DNA from: a bacterium
GTDB taxonomy: Bacteria; Joyebacterota; Joyebacteria; Joyebacterales; Joyebacteraceae
NCBI GenBank assembly: GCA_029990205.1
Contig: JAPEKQ010000002.1
Coordinates: 2,501-66,500 of the forward strand
Direction of reading: 5' to 3'
DNA: 64,000 nucleotides
The notes under the pieces are model-generated. The model searched no databases. It was given only the letters and a program-made list of their open reading frames with translations, and was not told where the DNA came from. Below are positions 44,486 through 53,148 of the stretch, one piece after another (position 1 is the first letter of the stretch; every line of letters starts with the position of its first letter). The position numbers were made by a program, and so were the translations under genes.

Positions 44486-45770
44486 TGTCTCGCACGACCA
44501 GCAGCACCATCACGACACCGAAGAAGGCCAGGCCGATCTGCTGCCACACGATGAGCTGACGCTCCGTGAGCGTCCGCTTCCTGAGCTTCTCAAGGAGCAG
44601 CAGCAGGAGATGCCCGCCGTCGAGAATGGGCAGCGGGAGCAGGTTGATGACGCAGAGGTTGATGCTCATGATCGCCATGAACGTGAAGAAGTAGCTTCCA
44701 CCCCACCGCGCACTCTCACTCGCCATTCTCACAACACGGATCGGACCACCGAGCTGCTCGGTCGACGCCCGGAGCGTCACCAGCTGCCAGAAGAAAGCGC
44801 ACACCTGTGAGAACGTGCTTCCGGTGAACCGGGCGCTTCCGAGGATGGCCTCGCCCGGCCCCAGTCTCTCCGTCGCCCAGGGCCGCATGACGCCGATGAG
44901 ACCGACCTCCACCATCTCGCCCTCCGCGTTCGGCTCTTCGCCGACGTCCGTGTGGAGCACCGCGCGCATCTCGGTTCCGTCGCGTTCCCAGACGATCTCG
45001 ACATCGCTGTCGGGCCTCTCGCGGATCGTGTCGCCGACCTCGAACCAGTCCCCGACGGCGACTCCGTCGATCGACAGGATACGGTCACCCTTGTGGATCC
45101 CGGCCGCCGCGGCGGGGCTTCTCCCCTGAAGACCGCCGACCACCGGCGGCACGTACGGCTCGAGCCCGAACTCGAACGCGGCGGTCTCGTCGTCGATGAC
45201 CGTCGGCAGCTCGAAGTCAACGCTCCGGCCGTCCGAGAACACGAGCGAGAGCCCGGCCTGCGCGTTCCCGACCTCCGAGTAGATATCCGCCCAGTTCTCG
45301 ACCGCAACACCGTTGACGCTCTCGATCCGGTCACCCACGGCCACGCCTTCGCGCTCCGCGTCAGAGCCCTCGGCGACGGCGCCGACGATCGGCTCGCCGA
45401 AGGTCGGAAGACCCGCCAGCATGAGAACGCCGACGACGACGATGAAGGCCCACACGAAGTTCATGATGGGACCCGCGGCCACGATGAACGCCCTCAGCGA
45501 GATACGCTTCGCGACGAAGCTGTCCGGTGGCGCACCGGTCGGATCGGCCACGTGCTCCGCCCCCGACATCTTCACGTACCCGCCGAGCGGAATGGCCGAG
45601 ATGGCGAACTCGGTGTCACCCACGACCCTCGTGAGTATGCGCGGACCGAACCCGATCGAGAACCGCTCGACCCGAACGCCGGAGATACGGCACGCGAGGA
45701 AGTGACCGATCTCGTGAACGATGATGAGGATCCCGAGAAGGACCGCGGCGAAGATGTAGTAGATGAACAT
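44469..45770 (-). CDS. rseP: Site-2 membrane metalloprotease
   Basis: Intramembrane zinc protease that cuts anti-sigma factors or signal-peptide remnants. 433 residues: first helix with IIVHEIGHFLACR, segment FSIGFGPRI, two PDZ domains (about residues 120-290), and the second active-site helix LLPLPILDGGHLL. It is last in the dxr-neighbouring run, the usual bacterial order cdsA-dxr-rseP. Confidence 0.95.
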   Translation of the reverse strand: MFIYYIFAAVLLGILIIVHEIGHFLACRISGVRVERFSIGFGPRILTRVVGDTEFAISAIPLGGYVKMSGAEHVADPTGAPPDSFVAKRISLRAFIVAAGPIMNFVWAFIVVVGVLMLAGLPTFGEPIVGAVAEGSDAEREGVAVGDRIESVNGVAVENWADIYSEVGNAQAGLSLVFSDGRSVDFELPTVIDDETAAFEFGLEPYVPPVVGGLQGRSPAAAAGIHKGDRILSIDGVAVGDWFEVGDTIRERPDSDVEIVWERDGTEMRAVLHTDVGEEPNAEGEMVEVGLIGVMRPWATERLGPGEAILGSARFTGSTFSQVCAFFWQLVTLRASTEQLGGPIRVVRMASESARWGGSYFFTFMAIMSINLCVINLLPLPILDGGHLLLLLLEKLRKRTLTERQLIVWQQIGLAFFGVVMVLLVVRDIMGLW

Positions 45771-45842
45771 TCGTCTCGTCTTCCGTCATGGGACCGTCCG
45801 CCCGGGCGCGTGCTGCGCGCGGGAGCCGGTGCCCGTCCTGGT

Positions 45843-47003
45843 CTACGTGTTGAGCTCGCGGATGAGCTCTGATGCGACGGCCGCCGCTTCGGTCTCCGCG
45901 GCCCGGATGGCTTCGAGCGACTCGGCGGCGCCCGACGACGTCCGCTCGAGCGTCCGCTCGATGACGGCGGCGATCCCGCCGAACGGCAGCCGGCGCGTGA
46001 CAAAGGCGTCGACCGCACACTCGTCGGCGGTCGCCGCGACAGCGGGCGCAGTTCCGCCGCGTCTGCCGGCCTCGAGCGCGAGCCCGAAGCACGGGTACCG
46101 CGACTCTTCGAGCGGCTCGAAGTGGAGCGCGCCGAACTCGGAGAGCGTTCTCCCGCCGAACGACACGGTCGGAGGGTCGGGGTAGTACATCGCGTACTGG
46201 ATGGGGACCCTCATGTCCGGATCACCAAGATGCGCGAGCTGACTGCCGTCCTTGAGTCGCACGAGCGAGTGCACGACCGACTCCCGATGGACGACGACCT
46301 CGATCCGGTCGAACCCGAGACCGAACAGCCAGTGCGCCTCGAGCACCTCGAGTCCCTTGTTGAACATGGTCGCGGAGTCGACCGTGACCTTCGCCCCCAT
46401 CTCCCACGTCGGATGCTTGAGCACGTCCTCGATCGTTGCGGTCTCGAGCGTCGAGGCGTGCGCGTCGCGGAGCGGACCGCCTGACGCGGTCAGCGTGATG
46501 CCCTCCACCTCGTCGTGGTGGACGCCGCGCAGACAGCGGAAGATGGCGCTGTGCTCGCTGTCGACCGGCACGAGTTCACTCCCCGTGACCGTCGCGAGCG
46601 CCGTGATGAGTTCGCCGGCCGCGACCAGCGATTCCTTGTTGGCGATGGCCAGCTGATGGCCGGCGCGGACCGCCGCCATGGCGGGACCGAGCCCCGACGC
46701 CCCGACCAGCGCGTTGACCACGACGTCAACGGACGGATCGGACGCGAGAGCGTCGAGCCCCTCCGCTCCGCTGAGCGCCTCAACACCACCGGGCAGCGCG
46801 ACGTCGGCGGTCGTGTCCGCGTCGCCGAATACCACACGGTCCGCCCGGAACCGCTCCGCCTGCTCCGCGAGGAGCTCCGTGTTGCGATACGCGGAGAGCC
46901 CGACGACGTCGAAGTCGTCCGGCGCGGCCTCGACGACCGAGAGCGCTCCGGTCCCGATGGAACCGGTCGAGCCGAGAATGACGATGCGTCTCGCCTTGGA
47001 CAC
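45843..47003 (-). CDS. dxr: 1-deoxy-D-xylulose 5-phosphate reductoisomerase
   Basis: NADPH-dependent second step of the non-mevalonate isoprenoid pathway, supplying the undecaprenyl chain built by UppS nearby. 386 residues: NADPH fold ILGSTGSIGT, ANKESLVAAGE, PVDSEHSAIFRCL, TASGGPLRD, HPTWEMGAKVTVDSATMFNKGLE and HRESVVHSLV. GTG start at 47003 with GAGGGAG 6 bases before it; an open frame continues upstream inside cdsA and is discarded. 14 bases after cdsA. Confidence 0.97.
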   Translation of the reverse strand: MSKARRIVILGSTGSIGTGALSVVEAAPDDFDVVGLSAYRNTELLAEQAERFRADRVVFGDADTTADVALPGGVEALSGAEGLDALASDPSVDVVVNALVGASGLGPAMAAVRAGHQLAIANKESLVAAGELITALATVTGSELVPVDSEHSAIFRCLRGVHHDEVEGITLTASGGPLRDAHASTLETATIEDVLKHPTWEMGAKVTVDSATMFNKGLEVLEAHWLFGLGFDRIEVVVHRESVVHSLVRLKDGSQLAHLGDPDMRVPIQYAMYYPDPPTVSFGGRTLSEFGALHFEPLEESRYPCFGLALEAGRRGGTAPAVAATADECAVDAFVTRRLPFGGIAAVIERTLERTSSGAAESLEAIRAAETEAAAVASELIRELNT

Positions 47004-47017
47004 CGCGGTCTCCCTCG

Positions 47018-47875
47018 CTACTGGGGAATCATGAGTTGGAGCTTCGGCAAGATGAAGCGCAGGTAGTAGTACACGAACGGCGCCACGAAGAGCACGCTGT
47101 CGAACCGGTCCAACATGCCGCCGTGTCCCGGGAGCGCGCGTGATGTGTCCTTGACCTGGACGTCGCGCTTCATCATGGACTCGACGAGGTCGCCCAGCGT
47201 CGCGGCGACAGCCGCGATGACGCCGAGCGCGAGCGCGTCCCAGACCGAGAGGAACGTCGCGAACGTGTGGCGCGCGAGGAAGGCGGTCGCCACCGCGAGT
47301 ATGAGTCCGCCGACTGCGCCCTCCACGGACTTGTTCGGACTCACGCGCGGCATGAGCTTGGTCTTCCCGAACGCGCTCCCGAAGAAGTACGCGCCGGTAT
47401 CGCACAGCCACGCGAGCCCGAACGCGAGGATGACGAACCAGCCGCCGCGGTCACCCCACGGTGAAGATTCACCAAGCTGTCTGAGAAGGATGATATGGCT
47501 TCCGAGCCAGCCGACGTAGAAGACCCCGAGGATGGTCGTCGAGATGTGGAAGACGGCGAGTTCGCTGTCGCGACGGAAGAGCTCCATGACCATCACGAGC
47601 GCAAGCACGACGGTCACGAAGAAGCTCGAGAACATGCCCTCCTGGAAGTAGACGTACCAGGAGACGCCCAGACCCGCGAGAATGCCGACGGTCTTGTAGG
47701 GCTTGATGCCCTTGTACTCCATCATGCGGTAGAACTCGAACAGACCGACGCCCAGCACGAAATTGATGACGATGAGGAAACCCCAGCCGCCGACGAGCGA
47801 GAATACGATCGCCGCCGGCACACCCACCGCCGCCGTCAAGAGACGCTTGCTGAGCTGCTGTCGATTGACGCCCAT
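47018..47875 (-). CDS. cdsA: Phosphatidate cytidylyltransferase
   Basis: Inner-membrane enzyme forming CDP-diacylglycerol for phospholipid synthesis. 285 residues with about seven or eight membrane segments and the C-terminal signature SPNKSVEGAVGG ... GDLVESMMKRDVQVKDTSRALPGHGGMLDRFDS. It sits between uppS and dxr as in many bacteria. Confidence 0.96.
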   Translation of the reverse strand: MGVNRQQLSKRLLTAAVGVPAAIVFSLVGGWGFLIVINFVLGVGLFEFYRMMEYKGIKPYKTVGILAGLGVSWYVYFQEGMFSSFFVTVVLALVMVMELFRRDSELAVFHISTTILGVFYVGWLGSHIILLRQLGESSPWGDRGGWFVILAFGLAWLCDTGAYFFGSAFGKTKLMPRVSPNKSVEGAVGGLILAVATAFLARHTFATFLSVWDALALGVIAAVAATLGDLVESMMKRDVQVKDTSRALPGHGGMLDRFDSVLFVAPFVYYYLRFILPKLQLMIPQ

Positions 47876-47907
47876 ACCGTTTCTCGCCTCTCGGGCCGCG
47901 CCGTCTA

Positions 47908-48675
47908 TCAGCGCGATCCCTTCGTCTTGATCCCGCCGAACCTTCGGTCGCGCCCCTGGTAGTCGGCGATCGCCTCGTACAGGTTGCGCCGCCGGAAGTC
48001 CGGCCAGAGAACATCGGTGATGTAGATCTCGGTGTACGCGATCTGCCAGAGAAGGAAGTTGGAGATCCGTAGCTCGCCGCTCGTGCGGACGAGCAGGTCG
48101 GGGTCGGGCAGATCGGGACAGTAGAGCCGCGCGCGGACCGCATCCTCGTCGATGTCCTTCGGACGCAGACCGCCCTTCGCCGCGTCACGGGCGATCGACC
48201 GGAAGGCGTCGAGCAGCTCCGCCCTGCCCCCGTAGCTCAGCGCGAGCGTCAGACGGAGCCCGTCGTTGCCGTCGAGCTGCCGAATGCACCGGTCGAGACG
48301 CGAGCGTGCGTACTTGGGAAGAAGGTCGAGTCGGCCGATGGCGTTCAGACTGATGTTGTTCTCGGCCATCACGGAGACCTGTTCCTGGAGCGTCTGGTCG
48401 AGCAGGTGCATCAGAGCGGACACCTCGGCTCTCGGCCGCGTCCAGTTCTCCATGGAGAACGTGTAGAGCGTCAGATCAGTGAGCCCCAGCTCGGCGCTCG
48501 CGGTGACGATGTCGCGCACGGACTCCCGCGCGGCGGCGTGCCCGGCCACGCGCGGCAGGTGACGCTTCCGCGCCCAGCGGCCGTTGCCGTCCATGATGAT
48601 GGCAACGTGCGCCGGGAGTCTTGCCATGTCGACGCCGTACGCCTCAGGCGTGTCGGTCTTCCTGCTCTTCGCCAT
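47908..48675 (-). CDS. uppS: Undecaprenyl diphosphate synthase (cis-prenyltransferase)
   Basis: Builds the C55 lipid carrier for peptidoglycan. 255 residues with HVAIIMDGNGRWA, YTFSMENWTRP, and the terminal signature DLLVRTSGELRISNFLLWQIAYTE. Start at 48675 (MAKSRKTDT) after AGGGGC; the upstream open frame overlaps the ferredoxin-uppS gap and lacks a site. It lies 78 bases after the ferredoxin gene. Confidence 0.96.
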   Translation of the reverse strand: MAKSRKTDTPEAYGVDMARLPAHVAIIMDGNGRWARKRHLPRVAGHAAARESVRDIVTASAELGLTDLTLYTFSMENWTRPRAEVSALMHLLDQTLQEQVSVMAENNISLNAIGRLDLLPKYARSRLDRCIRQLDGNDGLRLTLALSYGGRAELLDAFRSIARDAAKGGLRPKDIDEDAVRARLYCPDLPDPDLLVRTSGELRISNFLLWQIAYTEIYITDVLWPDFRRRNLYEAIADYQGRDRRFGGIKTKGSR

Positions 48676-48753
48676 GCCCCTGTCCCTGTTGTGGCTGGGC
48701 GGCCGGCCGAAGCCGGCCGCCCGGGCCATCAATGCTGCTGTTCCGACAGAGCG

Positions 48754-48924
48754 CTAGCCCTGCTTGATCGCGTCGAACGGACACTCGTCCGCGCAGAGAC
48801 CGCAGTCCGTGCATGCGTCGGGGTCGATCTTGTACTTGTCCGGACCTTCCGAGATCGCCTCGACCGGACAGACGGGTGCGCACGCGCCACAGGACGTGCA
48901 TTCGTCGGAGATCACGTATGCCAT
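48754..48924 (-). CDS. 2[4Fe-4S] ferredoxin
   Basis: A 56-residue protein with two clusters of the CxxCxxCxxxCP type: CTSCGACAPVCP and CTDCGLCADECP, with start MAYVISDE. AGGAGG lies 6 bases before the ATG. It is a low-potential electron carrier typical of anaerobes. It sits between frr and uppS, transcribed with them; the link to this run is unclear, though the later MEP-pathway enzymes (IspG/IspH) use reduced ferredoxin. Confidence 0.95.
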   Translation of the reverse strand: MAYVISDECTSCGACAPVCPVEAISEGPDKYKIDPDACTDCGLCADECPFDAIKQG

Positions 48925-48981
48925 AGGTAGCCTCCTTTGTTGGGTTCCACTGCTTTGCCCCGGTCCAGAACGCCGCAGCGA

Positions 48982-49539
48982 CTAGACCTCCATCAGCTCT
49001 TTCTCCTTCGCGGCGAGAGACTTGTCGATCTCGCCGATGTGCTCGTCGGTCATGTTCTGCACTGTCGTGTCGTGCGCGCGGTGGAAATCGTCCTCCGAGA
49101 TGTCGCCCGCGGTTTTCATCTTCTTGAGCGACTCGTTGGCGTCGCGCCGGATGTTCCGCACGGAGACCCGCCCCTCTTCGGCGAGCTTGTGGACGTACCG
49201 CACCATCTCCTTGCGACGCTCCTCCGTCAGCGCGGGGATGGGAACGCGGATGATGTTGCCGTCGTTCGACGGGTTCAGTCCGAGGTCGGCCTTGAGGATC
49301 GCCTTCTCCACGTCACCGAGGATGCTCCTGTCCCACGGCTGCACGACCAGCAGTCGCGCTTCGGGGACGCTGATGTTCGCCACCTGCCTGAGCGGCACGG
49401 TGCTTCCGTACGCTTCGAGCCTCACACCGTCGAGCAGCGACACGGTCGCCTTGCCGGTGCGGATCTTCGCCAGCTCACGACGTACCGCCTCGACAGCCTT
49501 GTCCATTCTTTCACTGGTCTGAGCGAAAAGCTCATCCAT
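48982..49539 (-). CDS. frr: Ribosome recycling factor
   Basis: Splits the post-termination ribosome together with EF-G. 185 residues with the family pattern ELAKIRTGKATVSLLDGVRLEAYG, LNPSNDGNIIRVPIPALTEERRKE and VRNIRRDAN. Its GGAGG site lies in the last codons of pyrH, 3 bases apart, in the standard order tsf-pyrH-frr. Confidence 0.98.
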   Translation of the reverse strand: MDELFAQTSERMDKAVEAVRRELAKIRTGKATVSLLDGVRLEAYGSTVPLRQVANISVPEARLLVVQPWDRSILGDVEKAILKADLGLNPSNDGNIIRVPIPALTEERRKEMVRYVHKLAEEGRVSVRNIRRDANESLKKMKTAGDISEDDFHRAHDTTVQNMTDEHIGEIDKSLAAKEKELMEV

Positions 49540-49542
49540 CAG

Positions 49543-50256
49543 CTAGACCTCCTTGACCAGGGTTCCGATGGTCTCGCCCTCCACCACGCGACGGATGTTG
49601 CCGTCCTGGAAGAGGTCGAAGACCACGATAGGCACCCCAATATCGCGACAGAGCGAGAACGCCGTCATGTCCATGACGCCGAGCCGCTTCTCGATCACCT
49701 CGAGAAACGCGATCTCATCGAATCTCTTTGCATCGGGATGGGTGGCCGGGTCGGCGTCGTAGACGCCGTCGGCCTTCGTACCCTTGAGGAGCGCGTGCGC
49801 GCCGACCTCGGCCGCCCTGAGGGCCGCCGCCGTGTCGGTGCTGAAGAACGGGTTGCCCGTGCCGCCCGCGAACATCACGACCGTTCCGTTCGCGAGAAGG
49901 TCACGCGCGCGCCGCGCGTCGAACAGCTCCGCGACCGCGCCCATGGGCCGGGCCGTCATCACAACGGCCGGCTGCCCCTGCTCCTCGAGTGCAAGTCTGA
50001 GGGCAAGCGCGTTGATGACCGTCCCCAGCATGCCCATGCCGTCCGCGGTCACGCGGTCGCTCCCACCGCCCGCGGCAACCGCGCCGCGGATGATGTTCCC
50101 GCCACCTATCACAACGCCGACCTCGGCGCCAGCCGCTGTCGCGCCGCGAATCTCGCCGGCAAGCCACGCCGCCGATTCGGCAGAGACCGGGGCCCCGTCC
50201 GCACCGCGGAGGGACTCGCCGCTCACCTTGAGAATGACACGCCCGTACGCAGCCAT
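49543..50256 (-). CDS. pyrH: UMP kinase
   Basis: Phosphorylates UMP to UDP; hexameric, allosterically controlled amino-acid-kinase fold. 237 residues: VILKVSGESLRG, VVIGGGNIIRG, GMLGTVINALAL, AGGTGNPFFSTDTAAALRA, KGTKADGVYDADP and IVVFDLFQDGNI. 51 bases after tsf. Confidence 0.97.
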   Translation of the reverse strand: MAAYGRVILKVSGESLRGADGAPVSAESAAWLAGEIRGATAAGAEVGVVIGGGNIIRGAVAAGGGSDRVTADGMGMLGTVINALALRLALEEQGQPAVVMTARPMGAVAELFDARRARDLLANGTVVMFAGGTGNPFFSTDTAAALRAAEVGAHALLKGTKADGVYDADPATHPDAKRFDEIAFLEVIEKRLGVMDMTAFSLCRDIGVPIVVFDLFQDGNIRRVVEGETIGTLVKEV

Positions 50257-50307
50257 CTGGAGAGTCTCAAACTCCTTGTTCGTGTCCGACGCCCCGCATG
50301 AGAAGAC

Positions 50308-50910
50308 CTACTTGGACTCCTCGCCGAGCTTCATCCGAACGAACCGGCCGATCCGCATGTTCTCACCGAGCTGGCCGATGGTCTGCTTGACGAAGTCCTC
50401 GACCGTCAGGTCCCCGTCCTTCACGAACGGCTGCTCGAGAAGACAGGCCTGAGAGTAGAACTTGTCGATGCGTCCGTCCACAATCTTGTCGATAACCTTC
50501 TCGGGCTTGCCGGACTCGAGCGCCTCGGCTCGGAACATCTCCCGCTCCTTGTCGAGGATGTCAGCGGGGAGATCCTCACGCGACACGACGCGCGGATTCT
50601 GCGCGGCGATGTGCATGGCGACGTCCTTCGCGAACGCCTGGAACTCGTCGGTGCGCGCGACGAAGTCCGTCTCGCACATGATCTCGACGAGCACGGCGAG
50701 CTTCGAGCCCGCGTGCACGTACGACGCGACGATGCCCTCGCCCGTCTTCCGCTCGGCCTTCTTCGCGGCCTTGAGCATGCCCTTCTTGCGCAGGTAGTCG
50801 GCGGCCTCTTCGAGGTTGCCGTTCGTGGCTCCGAGCGCCTCCTTGCAGTCCATGATGCCGGCGCCGGTCTGTGTTCTCAGTTCCTTGACCTGAACAGCGT
50901 TGATCTCCAT
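50308..50910 (-). CDS. tsf: Elongation factor Ts
   Basis: Nucleotide exchange factor for EF-Tu. 200 residues: N-terminal UBA-like helix VKELRTQTGAGIMDCKEAL, core LVEIMCETDFVARTDEF and HIAAQNPRVVSRED. The short form with a single core subdomain resembles Thermus-type EF-Ts rather than the longer E. coli form. GGAGA before the ATG; 92 bases after rpsB. Confidence 0.97.
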   Translation of the reverse strand: MEINAVQVKELRTQTGAGIMDCKEALGATNGNLEEAADYLRKKGMLKAAKKAERKTGEGIVASYVHAGSKLAVLVEIMCETDFVARTDEFQAFAKDVAMHIAAQNPRVVSREDLPADILDKEREMFRAEALESGKPEKVIDKIVDGRIDKFYSQACLLEQPFVKDGDLTVEDFVKQTIGQLGENMRIGRFVRMKLGEESK

Positions 50911-51002
50911 CTCGTTTCTCCGGGTATCTCGTGTGTTGGGTGTCGCACACGCGCGGACCGGGCGACCTGACGGCCACTCCCTGTCCGCACGGCGTGAATC
51001 GT

Positions 51003-51806
51003 CTAGTTCGTCGGGGTCTCTCCGGACGCGGCCTCAGCGGCGACGGTCTCACCGGCGTCCGCGGGAGGCGTGGCCTCCGCGGTCACGGCGGCTTCCGGCG
51101 TCACGGTGTCGCGGCCTTCGTTCTTCGCCGCGCTCGCTTCGAGCACGCAGTCGGCGACGAAGGCGGAGAACAGCCGGATCGACCTGATGGCGTCATCGTT
51201 GCCCGGGATCGGGTAGTCGATCGGGTCCGGATCGGCGTTCGTGTCGAGCACGCCGACGATCGGGATGCCAAGCTTGCCCGCTTCGTTCACGGCGATGTCC
51301 TCACGCCGCGAATCGACGATGAAGAGAAGGCCGGGCATCTTGGTCATGTCGCGAATACCGTCGAGCACGTTGGCAAGCTTCGCGCGCTTCTTCTCGTGCG
51401 TGAGCACCTCGCGCTTGTTGAGCAGGTCGAACGTCCCGTCCTGCGCCATGCGCTCGATGTCGAGGAGTCGTGCGATGCTCTTCTTCACGGTCGCGAGGTT
51501 CGTGAGCGTGCCACCGAGCCAGCGCTCGGTCATGTAGAGCTGACCGCAGCGGATCGCCTCTTCGCGGACGATCGCCTTGCCCTGCTTCTTCGTGCACACG
51601 AACAGGACCTTGTCGCCCTTCCGGACGCAGTCCTGGATGACCGTCTTGGCCTTCTGCATGCAGTCGAGGGTCTTCGCGAGGTCGATGATGTGGATCCCGT
51701 TGCGGCGCATGAAGATGAACGGCCGCATCTTGGGATTCCAGCGGTGGGTCTGATGACCGAAGTGAGCTCCGGACTCCAGGAGCTCTCTCATTTCTGGAAC
51801 TGCCAT
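51003..51806 (-). CDS. rpsB: Ribosomal protein S2
   Basis: Small-subunit protein. 267 residues with MRELLESGAHFGHQTHRWNPKM, TERWLGGTLTNLATVKKS, PGLLFIVDSRRED and GVLDTNADPD. About 40 C-terminal residues are an Ala/Thr/Glu-rich extension. Start at 51806 with GAGGGGA 8 bases upstream; 29 residues of open frame before it are intergenic. Confidence 0.98.
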   Translation of the reverse strand: MAVPEMRELLESGAHFGHQTHRWNPKMRPFIFMRRNGIHIIDLAKTLDCMQKAKTVIQDCVRKGDKVLFVCTKKQGKAIVREEAIRCGQLYMTERWLGGTLTNLATVKKSIARLLDIERMAQDGTFDLLNKREVLTHEKKRAKLANVLDGIRDMTKMPGLLFIVDSRREDIAVNEAGKLGIPIVGVLDTNADPDPIDYPIPGNDDAIRSIRLFSAFVADCVLEASAAKNEGRDTVTPEAAVTAEATPPADAGETVAAEAASGETPTN

Positions 51807-51933
51807 GATGTACTTCCCCTCTGTGTCGGTTTCGCCTCCGCGGTCATCAACCCGCCGTGGGCCGCGGAGCGGATGCTCCTGCGGACCCCCCACGTCGGTC
51901 CGACCGCGTGTGAGATTACCCCGCCTGCCCCAG

Positions 51934-51954
51934 CCGGCATCATGACGATGCCGG
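51934..51954 (-). other. Hairpin in the rpsI-rpsB gap
   Basis: CCGGCATC/GATGCCGG with a 5-base loop, 24 bases after the rpsI stop. There is no T tract, so it may be a processing or partial-termination site separating the ribosomal pair from rpsB-tsf. Confidence 0.4.
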
Positions 51955-51977
51955 GCGGACCGAGGCGTGGGCTGCTG

Positions 51978-52367
51978 CTACCTCTTCGAGAACTGGAACT
52001 TCTTCCGAGCGCCGGGCTGACCGGGCTTCTTCCGTTCCTTCATCCGCGAGTCTCTGGTCAGCAGTCCATCCTGCTTCAGAGGCTTGCGGTAGCTCTCGTC
52101 CACCTTGACGAGCGCGCGAGCGATCCCCAACCTCACGGCTCCAGCCTGCCCCGTCACCCCACCACCGTTGACGCTCGCCACGATGTCGTAGCGGTCGCCG
52201 GTCGAGGTCACTTCAAGCGGCCGGACGATATCGGTGATGAGTGTCTTCCGGGGGAAGAACTCATCGATCGACTTCCCGTTGATCGTCTTCTGACCGGTGC
52301 CCGGGACGAGCCGGACGCGCGCGATCGCCTCCTTCCGCCTGCCTACTGCCTGGAAGGTATTGGCCAT
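51978..52367 (-). CDS. rpsI: Ribosomal protein S9
   Basis: 129 residues with AVGRRKEAIARVRLVPG, GGGVTGQAGAVRLGIARAL, LLTRDSRMKERKKPGQPGARKKFQFSKR, whose C-terminal Lys-Arg reaches the P-site tRNA. AAGGAG lies 8 bases before the ATG at 52367. Follows rplM as in nearly all bacteria. Confidence 0.98.
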   Translation of the reverse strand: MANTFQAVGRRKEAIARVRLVPGTGQKTINGKSIDEFFPRKTLITDIVRPLEVTSTGDRYDIVASVNGGGVTGQAGAVRLGIARALVKVDESYRKPLKQDGLLTRDSRMKERKKPGQPGARKKFQFSKR

Positions 52368-52430
52368 CGATGTGCTCCTTTCGAACATCCCGCCGCCCGA
52401 AGGCGGCTCTTGTCGTCGGACAAGCCGACG

Positions 52431-52865
52431 CTAACCCTTGAGTTCGTATGTCTCCGGCTGCTGTGCCGTGTGCGGATGCTCCGGGCCCGCGTAGACGCGA
52501 AGCTTCTTGAGCATCTTCCTGCCGAGCTTGTTCTTCGGAAGCATCCCGCGAACCGCACGGCGCACGACCTCGTCCGGACGCTCATCCATGAGCCGGCGCA
52601 TCGTCTTGAACTTCGCGCCGCCCGGATGACCACTGTGCCGGAAGTACGTCTTCTGGTCGAGCTTGCTGCCTGTCACCTCGATCTTCGCGGCGTTGACCAC
52701 GATGACGAAGTCGCCCGTATCGAGATGCGGCGAGTAGTTGACCTTCCCCTTGCCACGGAGAAGACCAGCAACCTCGGTCGAGAGTCTACCGAGGATCTTG
52801 CCCTCGGCATCCACGACGTAGTGCTTCCGCTCGATCTCAGAGGCCTTGGTGATGTGTGTAGACAT
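52431..52865 (-). CDS. rplM: Ribosomal protein L13
   Basis: 144 residues with WYVVDAEGKILGRLST-type start (here HYVVDAEGKILGRLS), VGDFVIVVNA-like (GDFVIVVNAAKI), TYFRHSGHPGG and RAVRGMLPKNKLGRKMLKKLRVYAG. ATG at 52865 with GGAGG 8 bases upstream. First gene of the long run down to rseP. Confidence 0.98.
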   Translation of the reverse strand: MSTHITKASEIERKHYVVDAEGKILGRLSTEVAGLLRGKGKVNYSPHLDTGDFVIVVNAAKIEVTGSKLDQKTYFRHSGHPGGAKFKTMRRLMDERPDEVVRRAVRGMLPKNKLGRKMLKKLRVYAGPEHPHTAQQPETYELKG

Positions 52866-53110
52866 CCAGTGTTCCTCCACAACCGGTGAGCCGACTTTCG
52901 CACCCACGTCCCCGGGCGCACCTCAGGTGCACACCGTTGCACGCGCCTGCGACATGCAGACACACCGCTCCGTCTGTCCGGCGGTCGTTTCGACCGGCGG
53001 AACGTGTGATCCGGCTCCCTCCGCGTTGTCGGGTGCACATCGGAAGCCTCAGAAGCCCCATCCCTCCGGCGATGTCGGATTCCGGAAACGGAAGGGACCT
53101 GTAGCACGAA
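52866..53110 (-). other. Long 5' leader of the rplM operon
   Basis: About 245 transcribed bases precede rplM. A hairpin CGGTCG-AAA-CGACCG lies near 52990. No open frame with a ribosome site is seen. It may hold a ribosomal-protein autoregulatory site; unproven. Confidence 0.4.
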
Positions 53111-53116
53111 CCTGAA

Positions 53117-53145
53117 ATACTAACAGCGAGAGCCCTGTCTGTCAA
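53117..53145 (-). promoter_or_regulatory. Strong promoter for the rplM operon
   Basis: Perfect TTGACA, 17 bases, TAGTAT on the minus strand, starting 3 bases after the mtnA stop. Confidence 0.8.
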
Positions 53146-53148
53146 GGC

